Below the pieces are notes generated by a model, which saw only the letters and a list, made by a program, of their open reading frames with translations, was not told the origin of the DNA and made no database searches. 64,000 nucleotides of DNA from Spirosoma agri (lineage in GTDB: Bacteria; Bacteroidota; Bacteroidia; Cytophagales; Spirosomataceae). Location: assembly GCF_010747415.1 (NCBI RefSeq), contig NZ_JAAGNZ010000001.1:3782001-3846000 (forward strand), written 5' to 3'. A program made the translations under genes and the position numbers. Positions 36,164 through 45,396 of this stretch are shown piece after piece (position 1 is the first letter of the stretch; every line of letters begins with the position of its first letter).

Positions 36164-36661
36164 ATGACTCGTTTTTTACGCCCTAAAAAAGCCTTTAACC
36201 TGATTATTCTTTTTCTGTTGACTGGTAGTGCTTACGCTCAGACAGTACTGACCATTTCGGGAAATGTAGCCAAACCACTGACGCTACAGGCAGCGGACCT
36301 AAAGTCCATGCCGCATGCTATGGTAACCGGCACCGACAAAGATGGAAAGGAACATCAGTACTCGGGTGTTCCGTTGGTCGATTTACTCAAACTGGCCGGG
36401 GCCACACTGGGCGGTGAACTTCGCGGGGGAAATCTGACTAAATACGCGGTTGTGAAAGCGGTTGATGGCTACGAAGTTCTGTTCGCCCTCCCCGAAATCG
36501 ACCCGGAGTTTGCTACCCGAACGATTCTACTGGCCGATAGCGTCGATGGAAGCCCGTTACCCAAAGGGGTGGGCCCCTACCGGGTGATCGTTCCCGGCGA
36601 AAAGAAACCAGCTCGCTGGATACGGGAAGTCAAGGCTATTGAGATCAAAAGCAGCCGTTAA
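36164..36661 (+). CDS. Small exported SuoX-like (molybdopterin-binding fold) protein
   Basis: A 165-residue protein from the ATG at 36164, with signal peptide (MTRFLRPKKAFNLIILFLL...AYAQ). A longer frame to 36068 would hide the signal. The mature part (ISGNVAKPLTLQAADLKSMP...YSGVPLVDLLKLAGA...VKAVDGYEVLFALPEIDP...KGVGPYRVIVPGEKKPARWIREVKAIEI) resembles a compact oxidoreductase molybdopterin-binding domain. It contains no cysteine, so the thiolate that binds Mo in sulfite-oxidase enzymes is absent. It is first in a tight group with modA (53 bp gap), modB and modC, which suggests a role in handling molybdate or cofactor in the periplasm. Confidence 0.75.
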   Translation: MTRFLRPKKAFNLIILFLLTGSAYAQTVLTISGNVAKPLTLQAADLKSMPHAMVTGTDKDGKEHQYSGVPLVDLLKLAGATLGGELRGGNLTKYAVVKAVDGYEVLFALPEIDPEFATRTILLADSVDGSPLPKGVGPYRVIVPGEKKPARWIREVKAIEIKSSR

Positions 36662-36714
36662 GGGCGCTGTTTCGTCTAACCGATTTCCATTTCCAGGCCG
36701 TCAATCGCAACTAA

Positions 36715-37458
36715 ATGAAAAAAATCGTTCTTCTCTTTATACTCCTGCCTACCTGTCTACAGGCGCAAAAGCTTCGGGTGGCGGTGGCGGCAAATGCGCA
36801 GTTTGTCATGGAGCCACTACGCATCGCCTTTCAGAAGAATTCCGGCGTTGCGGTTGAGTCCATTGTCAGTTCTTCCGGCAAACTAACTACCCAGATTCAA
36901 CAGGGAGCCCCGTATGATGTGTTTCTGTCAGCGGATATGATGTATCCGGAAACACTACACAAGGAAGGCCTGACGCAAAACGCGCCTACGGTTTACGCGT
37001 ACGGAACGCTTGTGCTCTGGACAATGGGTAAGTTACCGCTTTCTTCGGATTTGAAGGTCCTTCTCAACCCTTCCGTTCGACACATTGCCCTGGCCAATCC
37101 GACGAAAGCGCCCTACGGCGAAGCAGCAATGGCACTGCTTCAGCAAGCGAACCTGCTGGACAAGATTCAGCCCAAAATCGTCAATGGCGAAAGCATTGCG
37201 CAGGTCAACCAGTATATTTTATCAGGCGCTGCTGAAATTGGCTTTACGGCCAAATCGGTTGTCCTGGATTCCAGCCTGAAAAACCGGGGTCATTGGATCG
37301 AGTTACCGCCCAAAGGCTATTCACCCATTGCGCAGGGCGTTGTTGTGCTGAAACGAACCACTGACCCAAAAGCCTCCCAACAATTTGTTCAGTTTTTGCG
37401 TAGCCCAGCCGCCCGGCGTATTTTGCAGCGGTTTGGCTACCGGCTGCCCACCACTTAA
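36715..37458 (+). CDS. modA: Molybdate ABC transporter, periplasmic binding protein
   Basis: A 247-residue ModA. Signal peptide to LQAQ (residue 17), then LRVAVAANAQFVMEPL, SSSGKLTTQIQQGAPYDVFLSADMMYPETL, and the hinge/ligand segment ANPTKAPYGEAAMALL. It binds molybdate (or tungstate) and delivers it to ModB. It lies between the SuoX-like gene and modB with short gaps, clearly one operon. Confidence 0.93.
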   Translation: MKKIVLLFILLPTCLQAQKLRVAVAANAQFVMEPLRIAFQKNSGVAVESIVSSSGKLTTQIQQGAPYDVFLSADMMYPETLHKEGLTQNAPTVYAYGTLVLWTMGKLPLSSDLKVLLNPSVRHIALANPTKAPYGEAAMALLQQANLLDKIQPKIVNGESIAQVNQYILSGAAEIGFTAKSVVLDSSLKNRGHWIELPPKGYSPIAQGVVVLKRTTDPKASQQFVQFLRSPAARRILQRFGYRLPTT

Positions 37459-37474
37459 CTGATTGCATTCGCAT

Positions 37475-38140
37475 ATGCCCATTGACTGGGAACCCATCTG
37501 GCTTACCTTCGAACTAGCCAGCATTACCACGCTTATTCTACTCTTTATCGGTGTACCACTGGCGGGGTGGCTGGCGCTGAGCCAGTTTCGACTCAAGCCC
37601 GTGGTTGAAACGTTCATCAGTCTACCACTGGTGTTACCGCCTTCGGTTGTCGGATTTTATCTGCTGCTGGCTTTCAGCCCGACTAGCTGGCTGGGCGAAT
37701 GGCTTCTTCACACGGTCAACGTACAATTGGTTTTTTCGTTCGAGGGGCTGGTTTTTGCCTCGCTACTCTATAGTTTGCCGTTCATGGTGCATCCGATCCA
37801 GGCGGGCCTCGAAAATCTACCCGCGTCCTGGCGCGAAGCGGCCTACACACTGGGTCAGTCACCGGCCAGAACCCTATGGCGAGTCTTACTGCCCAATTGC
37901 AAACCCGCCTTACTGACCGGCATTGTGCTGTCATTTGCCCACACGATCGGTGAATTTGGGCTGGTTTTGATGATCGGTGGTAACCTGCCGGGACAGACTC
38001 GCGTGGCGTCCATTGCCATTTATGATGAGGTTGAACTGCTGCATTTCCGGACAGCACACGCCTATGCGGCACTGCTGCTGGGTGTTTCGTTCCTGATTCT
38101 GCTGCTCGTTTATGGGATCAACAAACGCGTGACGGTATGA
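37475..38140 (+). CDS. modB: Molybdate ABC transporter, permease
   Basis: A 221-residue inner-membrane permease with five or six helices and the EAA loop (ASWREAAYTLGQSPARTLWRVLLPNCKPALL...HTIGEFG). The ATG at 37475 is preferred over an in-frame TTG at 37463. It forms the channel of the molybdate importer. Its stop codon overlaps the modC start as ATGA, showing translational coupling. Confidence 0.93.
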   Translation: MPIDWEPIWLTFELASITTLILLFIGVPLAGWLALSQFRLKPVVETFISLPLVLPPSVVGFYLLLAFSPTSWLGEWLLHTVNVQLVFSFEGLVFASLLYSLPFMVHPIQAGLENLPASWREAAYTLGQSPARTLWRVLLPNCKPALLTGIVLSFAHTIGEFGLVLMIGGNLPGQTRVASIAIYDEVELLHFRTAHAYAALLLGVSFLILLLVYGINKRVTV

Positions 38141-38976
38141 TCAAGCTCGACATTAGCATACCGCGCCTGTTTGCCGAAGGCGCTACGGAACTTCAGTTAA
38201 ACCTAGAGCTGGTGCAGGGTAGTCTAACCGCCCTGACGGGTCCTTCGGGGTCGGGCAAAACGACGCTGCTGCGGGTATTGGCCGGACTGGAAAAACCACG
38301 GCGGGGTCATATTGCGGTGAATGGCACGAACTGGTTCGATGCCGATCAGTCGATCAATCTGTCTCCGCAGAAACGGTCAATTGGGTATGTTTTTCAGGAT
38401 ACGGCCCTGTTCCCGAATATGACCGTCCGTGAGAATATCCAGTTTGCCGCCCCCGCCGATCAGCGCGACCTTATCGATACGCTGATTCAGGAAACCGGTC
38501 TGGAATCATTTGTCAACCAAAGACCGACCGTTCTATCGGGTGGTCAGCAGCAGCGGGTTGCGCTGGCGCGGGCCCTGGTCCGCCGTCCAGCCGTGCTGTT
38601 GCTCGATGAGCCCTTTGCCGCCCTCGACCCGGAGGCCAGTCAACAGCTGCGGCAATTGCTGCTACGCCTTCACCAGACCTGGGGTACGACCACACTATTG
38701 GTCAGCCACCACGATTCCGATGTTCAGTTTCTGGCGGATCGGATTATTCGTCTTGTACAGGGCCGCGTCTACAGTGATCAATCCAGTACAAAAGCGCCCC
38801 CCCTCCAGGCGACGCTCCAACCAGAACAAATCCGACGCGTTTATTTTGACGATACCCGGCAAGAGTGGGTCATCGAAACCGACACGGTTTCACTGCGGTC
38901 GCCAAATCCGGCGTGGGGTCGCCTTCGGGTTCATGAGTTCATCCAGATAGCGCACTCAGGGCCAGGGAATCAGTGA
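38137..38976 (+). CDS. modC: Molybdate ABC transporter, ATP-binding protein
   Basis: A 279-residue ATPase. Walker A GPSGSGKTT (residues 35-43), Q-loop VFQDTALFPNMTV, signature LSGGQQQR (133-140), Walker B VLLLDEPFAALDP and switch His in LLVSHHD. The C-terminus is shorter than in E. coli ModC and lacks a full TOBE/Mop pair, so allosteric molybdate control as in the enteric protein is doubtful. The start overlaps modB by four bases. The last codons form the left arm of a terminator hairpin. Confidence 0.92.
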   Translation: MIKLDISIPRLFAEGATELQLNLELVQGSLTALTGPSGSGKTTLLRVLAGLEKPRRGHIAVNGTNWFDADQSINLSPQKRSIGYVFQDTALFPNMTVRENIQFAAPADQRDLIDTLIQETGLESFVNQRPTVLSGGQQQRVALARALVRRPAVLLLDEPFAALDPEASQQLRQLLLRLHQTWGTTTLLVSHHDSDVQFLADRIIRLVQGRVYSDQSSTKAPPLQATLQPEQIRRVYFDDTRQEWVIETDTVSLRSPNPAWGRLRVHEFIQIAHSGPGNQ

Positions 38977-38994
38977 TTGATCCTGAGTGCGCTA
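38948..38994. terminator. Bidirectional terminator overlapping the modC end
   Basis: A perfect 13-bp inverted repeat TAGCGCACTCAGG / CCTGAGTGCGCTA. Its left arm lies in the last modC codons and the modC stop codon is in the loop. It sits between modC and the convergent beta-helix gene. Confidence 0.7.
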
Positions 38995-39012
38995 CCTGTT
39001 CAAGTCCGGCTA

Positions 39013-40599
39013 TCAGCCCGGCCCGTTACTCCCACCCACTTTAGTGACCATACCGTTCGTCGTGAACGTACTCGATTGCGTTCCCAGCATATACGTACCA
39101 CTCGTGTACAATCCATTGAGATTCGTTCCATTCGATACGCTGCCTCCCGTATAGACCTTATACGATTGGGTCGATTTCAGTTTTGGACTCGAAAACAACA
39201 TGGTAGCGTACGAACGTGGAATGAGGAACGTCAACACTTCGGCACCATCACTCGATTGTATATTGATCAGCTGATTGGCCGTACCAGCGCCCAGAATAAC
39301 CGAGGGCTGAGTACTCACACTCGCCGTGGGTGAGCTGGTAGCCCCGCCGATGCCAACCATAAACCCGCCGGTTATTTTAAAGGTGTTCCGGTCACAATCG
39401 AAGCCCTCTTCGGGCGCGGTGGAGCCGACAGATACCACTTTCCCACCCGTAACGGTGATCTTGCCGTTGGAGTCGATACCATCATTGGAGGTACTATAGG
39501 CATAAATTATACCGCCGTTAATGTAGATAAACGTACCGGCATTGATGCCATCGTCTTTCGCTTTGGCCGTGATCGTACCGCCGTTGATGGTCAGTATGCT
39601 TTTGCTTTCGATTCCTTCGCCAGCGGAGGAATTTATGGTAATCGTACCCCCATTGATGGTCATGTAGGGATCAATTGTCGTGTCCGTATCGTACGATGCC
39701 GACAGCCCTTTATCCACTACGTTAATCGTGAAAGTTCCGTTATTGATAACCACATAGCCTTCGTCGCACTGAATCCCGTCGCCCAGCGTCGTCATTGTTG
39801 CGGTGCCCCCATCGGCAATGAACGCGTCTTTAGTATGAATACCATCCGAGGCCGCGCTGGTGATGATGATGGTTCCGCTGATCAGCCGGATGTAGTCATC
39901 GCTGGCAATGGCGTGTTTGTTATTCCCCTTCACGGTCAGGCTACCCGTACCGCTGAAGATCAGTTGCCCTTCACTAAACAGCGTTCCTTTCATATCCTCC
40001 GTACCGCTGGCGGTATACGTGGTGCCGTCGGTCAGTGAATTGGTCGTGTTGTCCGCCAGGATCAGAAAAGCTCGTTTGCCCGACTGAATGTTGATGGCCG
40101 GACCGTCATTATTCGTGATGTTGACGCCGTTTAGCGTAAGCTTGAACTTTTTGTCGCTGTATACTTTCACCGATCCGTTGGTTGTCGTGCCAGTCAGTAC
40201 GTACGCCACTTCCGACGCCGTCGAATTGATGGTAACATCACCGTTGGCTTCGGTGATCGTCACCCCTTTGGCCGCCATCGGATTGGTAATGGTTATCGTA
40301 CTGCCGAACCCAATCGTTACCGTGGACGAAAAGGTTGAGTTTGCCAGCAGATCGTCCGCGTTGGCCGCCGTGACGGTACTTCCTTCCGGTGTGCTGGCAT
40401 AGGTGGTTGTGCTGTCGATAAGTACGGAGCTGCCCGTTGTCGCGGTCGTTGATGTTGTGCCGCCGGCAGTAATGTTTTCAGCGTCTTTTGAGCAGGCGAT
40501 CATCGATGTCATGATCAGCAGGGTGAGCATGGGTAAACCGATGCCACGCCTGGTCGCCAATCCGGCTACGTCAAGTGTTTGTTTTTTACGTTCGTTCAT
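39013..40599 (-). CDS. Cthe_2159-type carbohydrate-binding beta-helix lipoprotein
   Basis: A 528-residue lipoprotein (lipobox MIACS near residue 36). After a Thr/Ser-rich linker the region from about residue 120 to 410 is a ladder of short parallel beta-helix repeats, many with (T/I)INGGT(I/F)TI...DGI(D/E/N), as in the Cthe_2159 family (DUF4353). The founding member binds cellulose and acidic pectin fragments and has weak lyase activity reported. Here the helix is followed by about 100 residues of another beta domain. It is probably surface-exposed and binds polysaccharide. No lyase partner lies nearby. Confidence 0.82.
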   Translation of the reverse strand: MNERKKQTLDVAGLATRRGIGLPMLTLLIMTSMIACSKDAENITAGGTTSTTATTGSSVLIDSTTTYASTPEGSTVTAANADDLLANSTFSSTVTIGFGSTITITNPMAAKGVTITEANGDVTINSTASEVAYVLTGTTTNGSVKVYSDKKFKLTLNGVNITNNDGPAINIQSGKRAFLILADNTTNSLTDGTTYTASGTEDMKGTLFSEGQLIFSGTGSLTVKGNNKHAIASDDYIRLISGTIIITSAASDGIHTKDAFIADGGTATMTTLGDGIQCDEGYVVINNGTFTINVVDKGLSASYDTDTTIDPYMTINGGTITINSSAGEGIESKSILTINGGTITAKAKDDGINAGTFIYINGGIIYAYSTSNDGIDSNGKITVTGGKVVSVGSTAPEEGFDCDRNTFKITGGFMVGIGGATSSPTASVSTQPSVILGAGTANQLINIQSSDGAEVLTFLIPRSYATMLFSSPKLKSTQSYKVYTGGSVSNGTNLNGLYTSGTYMLGTQSSTFTTNGMVTKVGGSNGPG

Positions 40600-40904
40600 G
40601 CTGGTGTCTTTGCGGGGAAGCCCCTTACCTGGTGATGACGGTCACGACCAGAAAAATGGCTGGCAGTCGTGCGTCTTTTTACTATATCGCAGCAATAAGG
40701 GGTTTCGTTGCACGCGATGACCAATTAGCGGTAAAGCAGCTGATTGTGCCGGTCAATACGTCCCTCGTATGATTCGCCCCTGAACGATGGCGCGATCGTT
40801 AAAAAACTTTGGGGTCAGATTACGAAATTGTTAAGAATGAGACTACTGGCTTTACGGCTTATTAACATCACCTACTTTTGCGGTATCGTAATGAATTTGT
40901 ACTT
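40600..40904. other. Divergent intergenic region with a promoter
   Basis: A 305-bp gap between the beta-helix lipoprotein and DUF2490 genes. The right end carries a TACTTTTG element. No other element was recognised and open frames here look unnatural. Confidence 0.5.
40872..40879 (+). promoter_or_regulatory. Bacteroidota -7 promoter element (TACTTTTG)
   Basis: An exact TAnnTTTG match 26 bp before the GTG at 40905. An in-frame TTG at 40878 lies inside it and is therefore unlikely to be the start codon. No good -33 TTG was found at the usual spacing. Confidence 0.6.
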
Positions 40905-41693
40905 GTGAACCGCATCCCATTCGCTTTTGCCCTGACAGTCACTCTGTTTACGTTTATTTCTCACCGCACATCAGCGCAAACATCGCTTACACCGTCGACA
41001 CCGTGGGGTACCTGGCTCATCGGTACGGTTCAGCTACCAGCGGGTGAGAAAAAATGGGGTGGTTTTGCCGAAATTCAGGCACGGAGCAATGGGGTCATGC
41101 ACCAGTTTTTCTACAACGAACTGAAAGGCGGAGTCACGTATGATCTTGATCGGAATTTTACGCTGATGGTTGCCGGAGGACGCTATGCAACCTATGATTA
41201 TCAGGCTCTGTCGGATGGTCCATTGAACACAGAAAAACGCCTTTGGGAACAGCTCATTATCAACCAATACCTGTCCCGGCTGAAATTCGAGCATCGCTAC
41301 CGCATTGAGCAACGCTGGTTTACATTCCGCGATGGCAGCCACCCATTCAGGAATCGGATTCGTTATCGGTTGAATACATTCGTGCCGCTGAATCACCGGA
41401 CTATTACGGACAAAACCGTGTTTCTGTCGGCCTATGACGAAGTCTTTCTGAACCCCGTTGGCCCCACGTTCGAACGCAACCGGTTATATGCTGGCATCGG
41501 TTACCAGCTGAGTCAGCAGTTGATTTTTCAGATCGGCTGGGTCAATCAGACTAACTATAGCGCGGCCACGTTTGAGCAGGGCGTCTTCACACCGGTAGCT
41601 GCTTCCGGAAAAAACAACCTGGTCGTCGGGATCACTTATCGGCTGTCACGCCATAGTTTCAACCCGGAGAAGCTCCCCTCCCAACCAGACTGA
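40905..41693 (+). CDS. DUF2490 outer-membrane beta-barrel protein (second copy)
   Basis: About 262 residues if translation begins at the GTG at 40905, which opens a clean signal peptide (NRIPFAFALTVTLFTF...TSAQ). There is no in-frame ATG. The promoter element just upstream argues against the earlier TTG. The mature protein shows the DUF2490 strand pattern (WGGFAEIQARS, LKFEHRYRIEQRWF, FRNRIRYRLNTFVPL, VFLSAYDEVFLN, RNRLYAGIGYQLS) like the copy at 7974-8759, but the two are clearly diverged. Function is unknown beyond an outer-membrane barrel. Confidence 0.8.
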   Translation: MNRIPFAFALTVTLFTFISHRTSAQTSLTPSTPWGTWLIGTVQLPAGEKKWGGFAEIQARSNGVMHQFFYNELKGGVTYDLDRNFTLMVAGGRYATYDYQALSDGPLNTEKRLWEQLIINQYLSRLKFEHRYRIEQRWFTFRDGSHPFRNRIRYRLNTFVPLNHRTITDKTVFLSAYDEVFLNPVGPTFERNRLYAGIGYQLSQQLIFQIGWVNQTNYSAATFEQGVFTPVAASGKNNLVVGITYRLSRHSFNPEKLPSQPD

Positions 41694-42405
41694 TTATACA
41701 GCTTCGTCGGACCGTTCAGGTAAATTTTACGGCAGCGTACCTGTTACCGTATTGGTTATTTCATAATGCCCTTTATTTTTGCTGGATAATGCTGGAACTG
41801 GCATCTTCCCGGAATCGTCCTACTCATGGCTGACAACGGTGGTATTCCGCATCGCGTCTTACGCGTGCAGAATTTATAATTTTTCCATTTTTCAGTCTTG
41901 TTCGCACCGCTACCTTACGTTGTTAATCAAATCGTATCCTGTCCCGATATGTTGGTTAACTAACTCTTTATCAATAGTCTTTATTTGATGACGGTTGGAC
42001 CGAAGCCCCATTTTTCACCATGTCGTCAACTGAAAAGAAAAATCAACGTAGGATTATTTAGCTACTAAGTACACGTATTCACCTGCTAAATGAGCTGTTC
42101 GGCGAACCGATTCATTACAATAGTTCATCAGTAGATACTATACCCTCCCTTTCTACTGTTATTCCATTTTGGAGGTGTTGGTTCTCCAGTCCTTGGAACA
42201 GTTCCGTTAACCGATTACAACCGCTTTATTCAACTTATATGAAAACGTTTTCTGTCAGATTCCCCGACGATTTGTGACCCTTCTGCGGCCATTCTGCCCT
42301 TAACCGATCTGTTTTTGGCAGTACCTACAGACCTGATTTATGACAGGAAGCGTTTAATGCTCCCTGATAAGCAGCAACGCACAATCCGGAATTTTACTAC
42401 GATTT
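41694..42405. other. 712-bp gene-free stretch
   Basis: The longest gap in the window, AT-rich toward its middle. Frames such as 41779-41988 give unnatural, Cys/Ser-rich peptides and are rejected. It precedes the large esterase gene and probably holds its promoter. A short TGGAG/CTCCA repeat lies near 42170-42190. Nothing else was recognised. Confidence 0.45.
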
Positions 42406-45144
42406 ATGAAACGAGTTTTTGTTACGCATTGGTTTTTACTAGTATGGTTATCCCCTGTTCTAGCAATCGCCCAGATTCAGGTATCGTTTCCGGTCAGCCG
42501 GGCCGTTTTTCAGCGAAATACGAATAACGAAGCGACGATCCGCATCAATGGTTTTTTCACAACAGCTGCAACCCGGATCGATGCCCGTGTGCAGGCCCGC
42601 GATGGGCAGGGTACATCGACCGATTGGGTAACCCTGCAAAACAATCCCGCGGGTGGAGTCTTTTCGGGTGATTTAACGGCCAAAGGCGGCTGGTACAATC
42701 TGGAGCTACGAGCCATCAACGGCGATCAGCAAGTGGGTACGACGACGGTTGAACGGGTTGGTATTGGGGAGGTATTTGTCGTTGCCGGGCAGTCAAATGC
42801 GCAGGGCGTTTACGATGACATGGCGAGTGCCAGCGATGATCGCATCAACTGCGTCAACTACTTTGATGCCTCCGAATCGCCCAATGATCCGCCGAACGAT
42901 GTGCTCAACCGGTTTTCGCACATTAACCAGGGTGGCAACATAACCCCGCGCGGGGTCGGTAGCTGGTCATGGGGACGATTGGGTGATTTACTGGCGCAAC
43001 GGTTGAACGTACCCATTCTATTTTTCAACGCGGGCTACATCGGTACCGCCGTTATAAACTGGCGGGAAAGTGCAGAATCGGGCCGTACGGAAAGTATTTA
43101 CTCGCAGGGGCTGTATTATCCCAATGGCCAGCCGTACGCCAACCTGCGCATTGCGCTTCAGTTCTACACCAACATGCTGGGTGTTCGGGCGGTGTTGTGG
43201 CAACAGGGAGAAGCCGAAAATTTCGATAATACCAGCCAAAGCAGCTACGTTACGAATTTACAGTATATCATCAATCGCAGTCGGCAGGAAGCGGGGAAGA
43301 ACATTCCCTGGGTCGTGGCTCGTGTTTCCTATTCGGGCGATTCCAGGGGGACACGACCAGGAATCATTGCGGCTCAAAATCAAATCATCGCGACGGTTTC
43401 CAACGTGTTCGCCGGGCCCGCTACGGATGGCATTCAGATTCCCCGCCAGCGCGCACCACGTACTGTTTTTGACGATGTTCACTTCGACGTCAACGGTCTT
43501 CTCGAAGTGGCCAGCGCCTGGAACAACAGCCTGAACGACGCCTTCTTTGCCGCGGCCCAGCCCCAGCCACCGGTTCTGTCGCCAACGGTCACGGTTTCCT
43601 GCTCCGGAACGAACCAACTGGCGATTGCCGTCAACGGGTCGTTTTCGTCGATCACCTGGAACTCCGGCGAATCTTCACAGTCGATCAGCAAGGGAGCGGG
43701 TCAGTACCGGGCCAAAGTGAAGGATGCAACCGGCAACGTACTGTTCACCCCCGTCATTCGGGTGGCTGCAGCCCCAACGATTCAGGCATCCGGTCAAACA
43801 ACGCTTTGCGCGGGCAACAGTGTTACGCTGAGAACTGATTATGCGAATAACCTTACCTGGAACAACAACACGACCAGCCAGCAATTGACCGTATCGACTG
43901 CCGGTGACTATTCGGTCCAGTATCGTGATGTGAGCGGCTGTACGTTCGTCTCTGGAACCGTATCGGTGCGGGTCAATCCATTGCCTGCGGCACCAACCGT
44001 TACCGCCCAGAATACGACGACATTCTGCCAGGGCGGAAGCGCCACCCTGAGTGCAAATGAAGTAGCCGGGTACTCCTACAGGTGGAATTCGGGGCAGACG
44101 AATCGGGTAATCGATGTGCAGACGGCAGGCGCTTATACCGTGGCCGTTACCGATCAGAACGGGTGTACCTCACCCCAGTCGCAGTCGCTGGCGGTGGTCG
44201 TGAATCCGTTGCCAACCACGCCTGTCGTAACCGCCAACCGAAGCACTACCCTATGCGCTGATCAGCAGGTAACGCTTACCTCAACCGCCGATGTGGCTTA
44301 TCAGTGGACGGGTGGACAAACGTCGCGGGCGGTTACGCTGAACCAGTCGGGTGTCTACACGGTCCGGACGCTAAATGCGTTCAACTGCCTGTCCGCTCCC
44401 TCCAACGCCATCAGCATCCGGGTGAATCCGTTACCGAATCCGCCCACGCTAACGGCCAATGGCCAAACGGTCTTCTGTGAAGGCGGTCAGATTACACTAA
44501 CCGCGAGCAGCAATTTGAAACCGTTCTGGACGACCGGTGACTCGATCTCAACGATTCAGGTAAACCGATCGGGTTCCTATTCGGCCCGGGTTCGTGATGC
44601 GAACGGTTGCTTATCCCCGCTGGCTACGGCCATTGCGGTCGATGTGAAGCCCGTACCGAGCACCCCATCGGTAGCCCAGGTAGGTACGTATACGCTCGAA
44701 GCGATGGGGTCCATACCAGGCGATTATTACCGATGGGTACTGAACTCGGATACGTTGGCCACCCAGACCGCTACTATTAAAGCCAATCGGTCGGGTTCTT
44801 ATAGTTCCCAGGCTTTCATTCGCTACAGTTCGGCGCTTACCTGTTTTTCCAGCCCTTCAGCCCGGTTAAACTTTGTCGTCGATGAATCGAATCAGGGATT
44901 GAGTATCTACCCAAACCCGAGTCCAACTAAAGTCATTACGCTGGAAACGCAGGAGAATCTGACGAATGCCGTGGTGCAAATCTTTACGCCATCGGGTCAG
45001 GCCGTAGAGACGATCTACGTACCAGCGATCGATGAGCGGAAATCGATCGAACTGAACCGACTGGCTCCGGGCCTGTATATCATCCAGGTCAAAGCCGCCA
45101 ATTTCTCGGTATCCAAACGTTTCCTGATCGGCATGGGCAACTAG
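42406..45144 (+). CDS. Secreted GQSN esterase with Ig-like repeats and T9SS type A sorting domain
   Basis: A 912-residue protein with signal peptide (to AIAQ, residue 23). A beta domain is followed by an SGNH esterase core with GQSN (Ser130) and DDVH (Asp356, His359), as in sialate O-acetylesterase / CE6 proteins. About four Ig-like modules of some 80 residues follow (CEGGQITLTAS...W.TGDS...I.VN.SGSYSARVRDANGC). The C-terminus (IYPNPS...VVQIFTPSGQ...LAPGLYIIQVKAANFSVSKRFLIG) is a type A T9SS sorting signal. It should be secreted by the type IX system and kept on the surface to deacylate glycans. It is related in its core to the 4855 gene product, which lacks the tail. Confidence 0.85.
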   Translation: MKRVFVTHWFLLVWLSPVLAIAQIQVSFPVSRAVFQRNTNNEATIRINGFFTTAATRIDARVQARDGQGTSTDWVTLQNNPAGGVFSGDLTAKGGWYNLELRAINGDQQVGTTTVERVGIGEVFVVAGQSNAQGVYDDMASASDDRINCVNYFDASESPNDPPNDVLNRFSHINQGGNITPRGVGSWSWGRLGDLLAQRLNVPILFFNAGYIGTAVINWRESAESGRTESIYSQGLYYPNGQPYANLRIALQFYTNMLGVRAVLWQQGEAENFDNTSQSSYVTNLQYIINRSRQEAGKNIPWVVARVSYSGDSRGTRPGIIAAQNQIIATVSNVFAGPATDGIQIPRQRAPRTVFDDVHFDVNGLLEVASAWNNSLNDAFFAAAQPQPPVLSPTVTVSCSGTNQLAIAVNGSFSSITWNSGESSQSISKGAGQYRAKVKDATGNVLFTPVIRVAAAPTIQASGQTTLCAGNSVTLRTDYANNLTWNNNTTSQQLTVSTAGDYSVQYRDVSGCTFVSGTVSVRVNPLPAAPTVTAQNTTTFCQGGSATLSANEVAGYSYRWNSGQTNRVIDVQTAGAYTVAVTDQNGCTSPQSQSLAVVVNPLPTTPVVTANRSTTLCADQQVTLTSTADVAYQWTGGQTSRAVTLNQSGVYTVRTLNAFNCLSAPSNAISIRVNPLPNPPTLTANGQTVFCEGGQITLTASSNLKPFWTTGDSISTIQVNRSGSYSARVRDANGCLSPLATAIAVDVKPVPSTPSVAQVGTYTLEAMGSIPGDYYRWVLNSDTLATQTATIKANRSGSYSSQAFIRYSSALTCFSSPSARLNFVVDESNQGLSIYPNPSPTKVITLETQENLTNAVVQIFTPSGQAVETIYVPAIDERKSIELNRLAPGLYIIQVKAANFSVSKRFLIGMGN

Positions 45145-45173
45145 AATTTTTGGTCATTATCAATACAACACTG

Positions 45174-45224
45174 TGGCGAGTCCACACTGGATAGGTGTTC
45201 ATCTATTCCGGTGTGGACTCGCCA
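45174..45224 (+). terminator. Long-stem terminator after the esterase gene
   Basis: A perfect 14-bp inverted repeat TGGCGAGTCCACAC / GTGTGGACTCGCCA followed by TTTTAC, with further pairing of GGATAG and CTATTCC inside. It ends the esterase transcript about 30 bp after the stop. Confidence 0.8.
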
Positions 45225-45396
45225 TTTTACGGTAAAAAGAATATGACTTTACTTCTATTTTATTTTGATTTTAGTAAAATATTCAACCAGACTATTGGCG
45301 AACTCGTCACTACACAAAATCTTCTATAAATTGCTCACCGAACGGACCGTTCACAGCAACGCACGTACCTTCCTCCTATTTTGCCATCACCCTTCT

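Noticed and set aside
41779-41988. A 69-residue frame in the large gene-free stretch
   Set aside because: Composition is unnatural, rich in Ser, Cys and aromatic residues, as expected of random AT-rich DNA.
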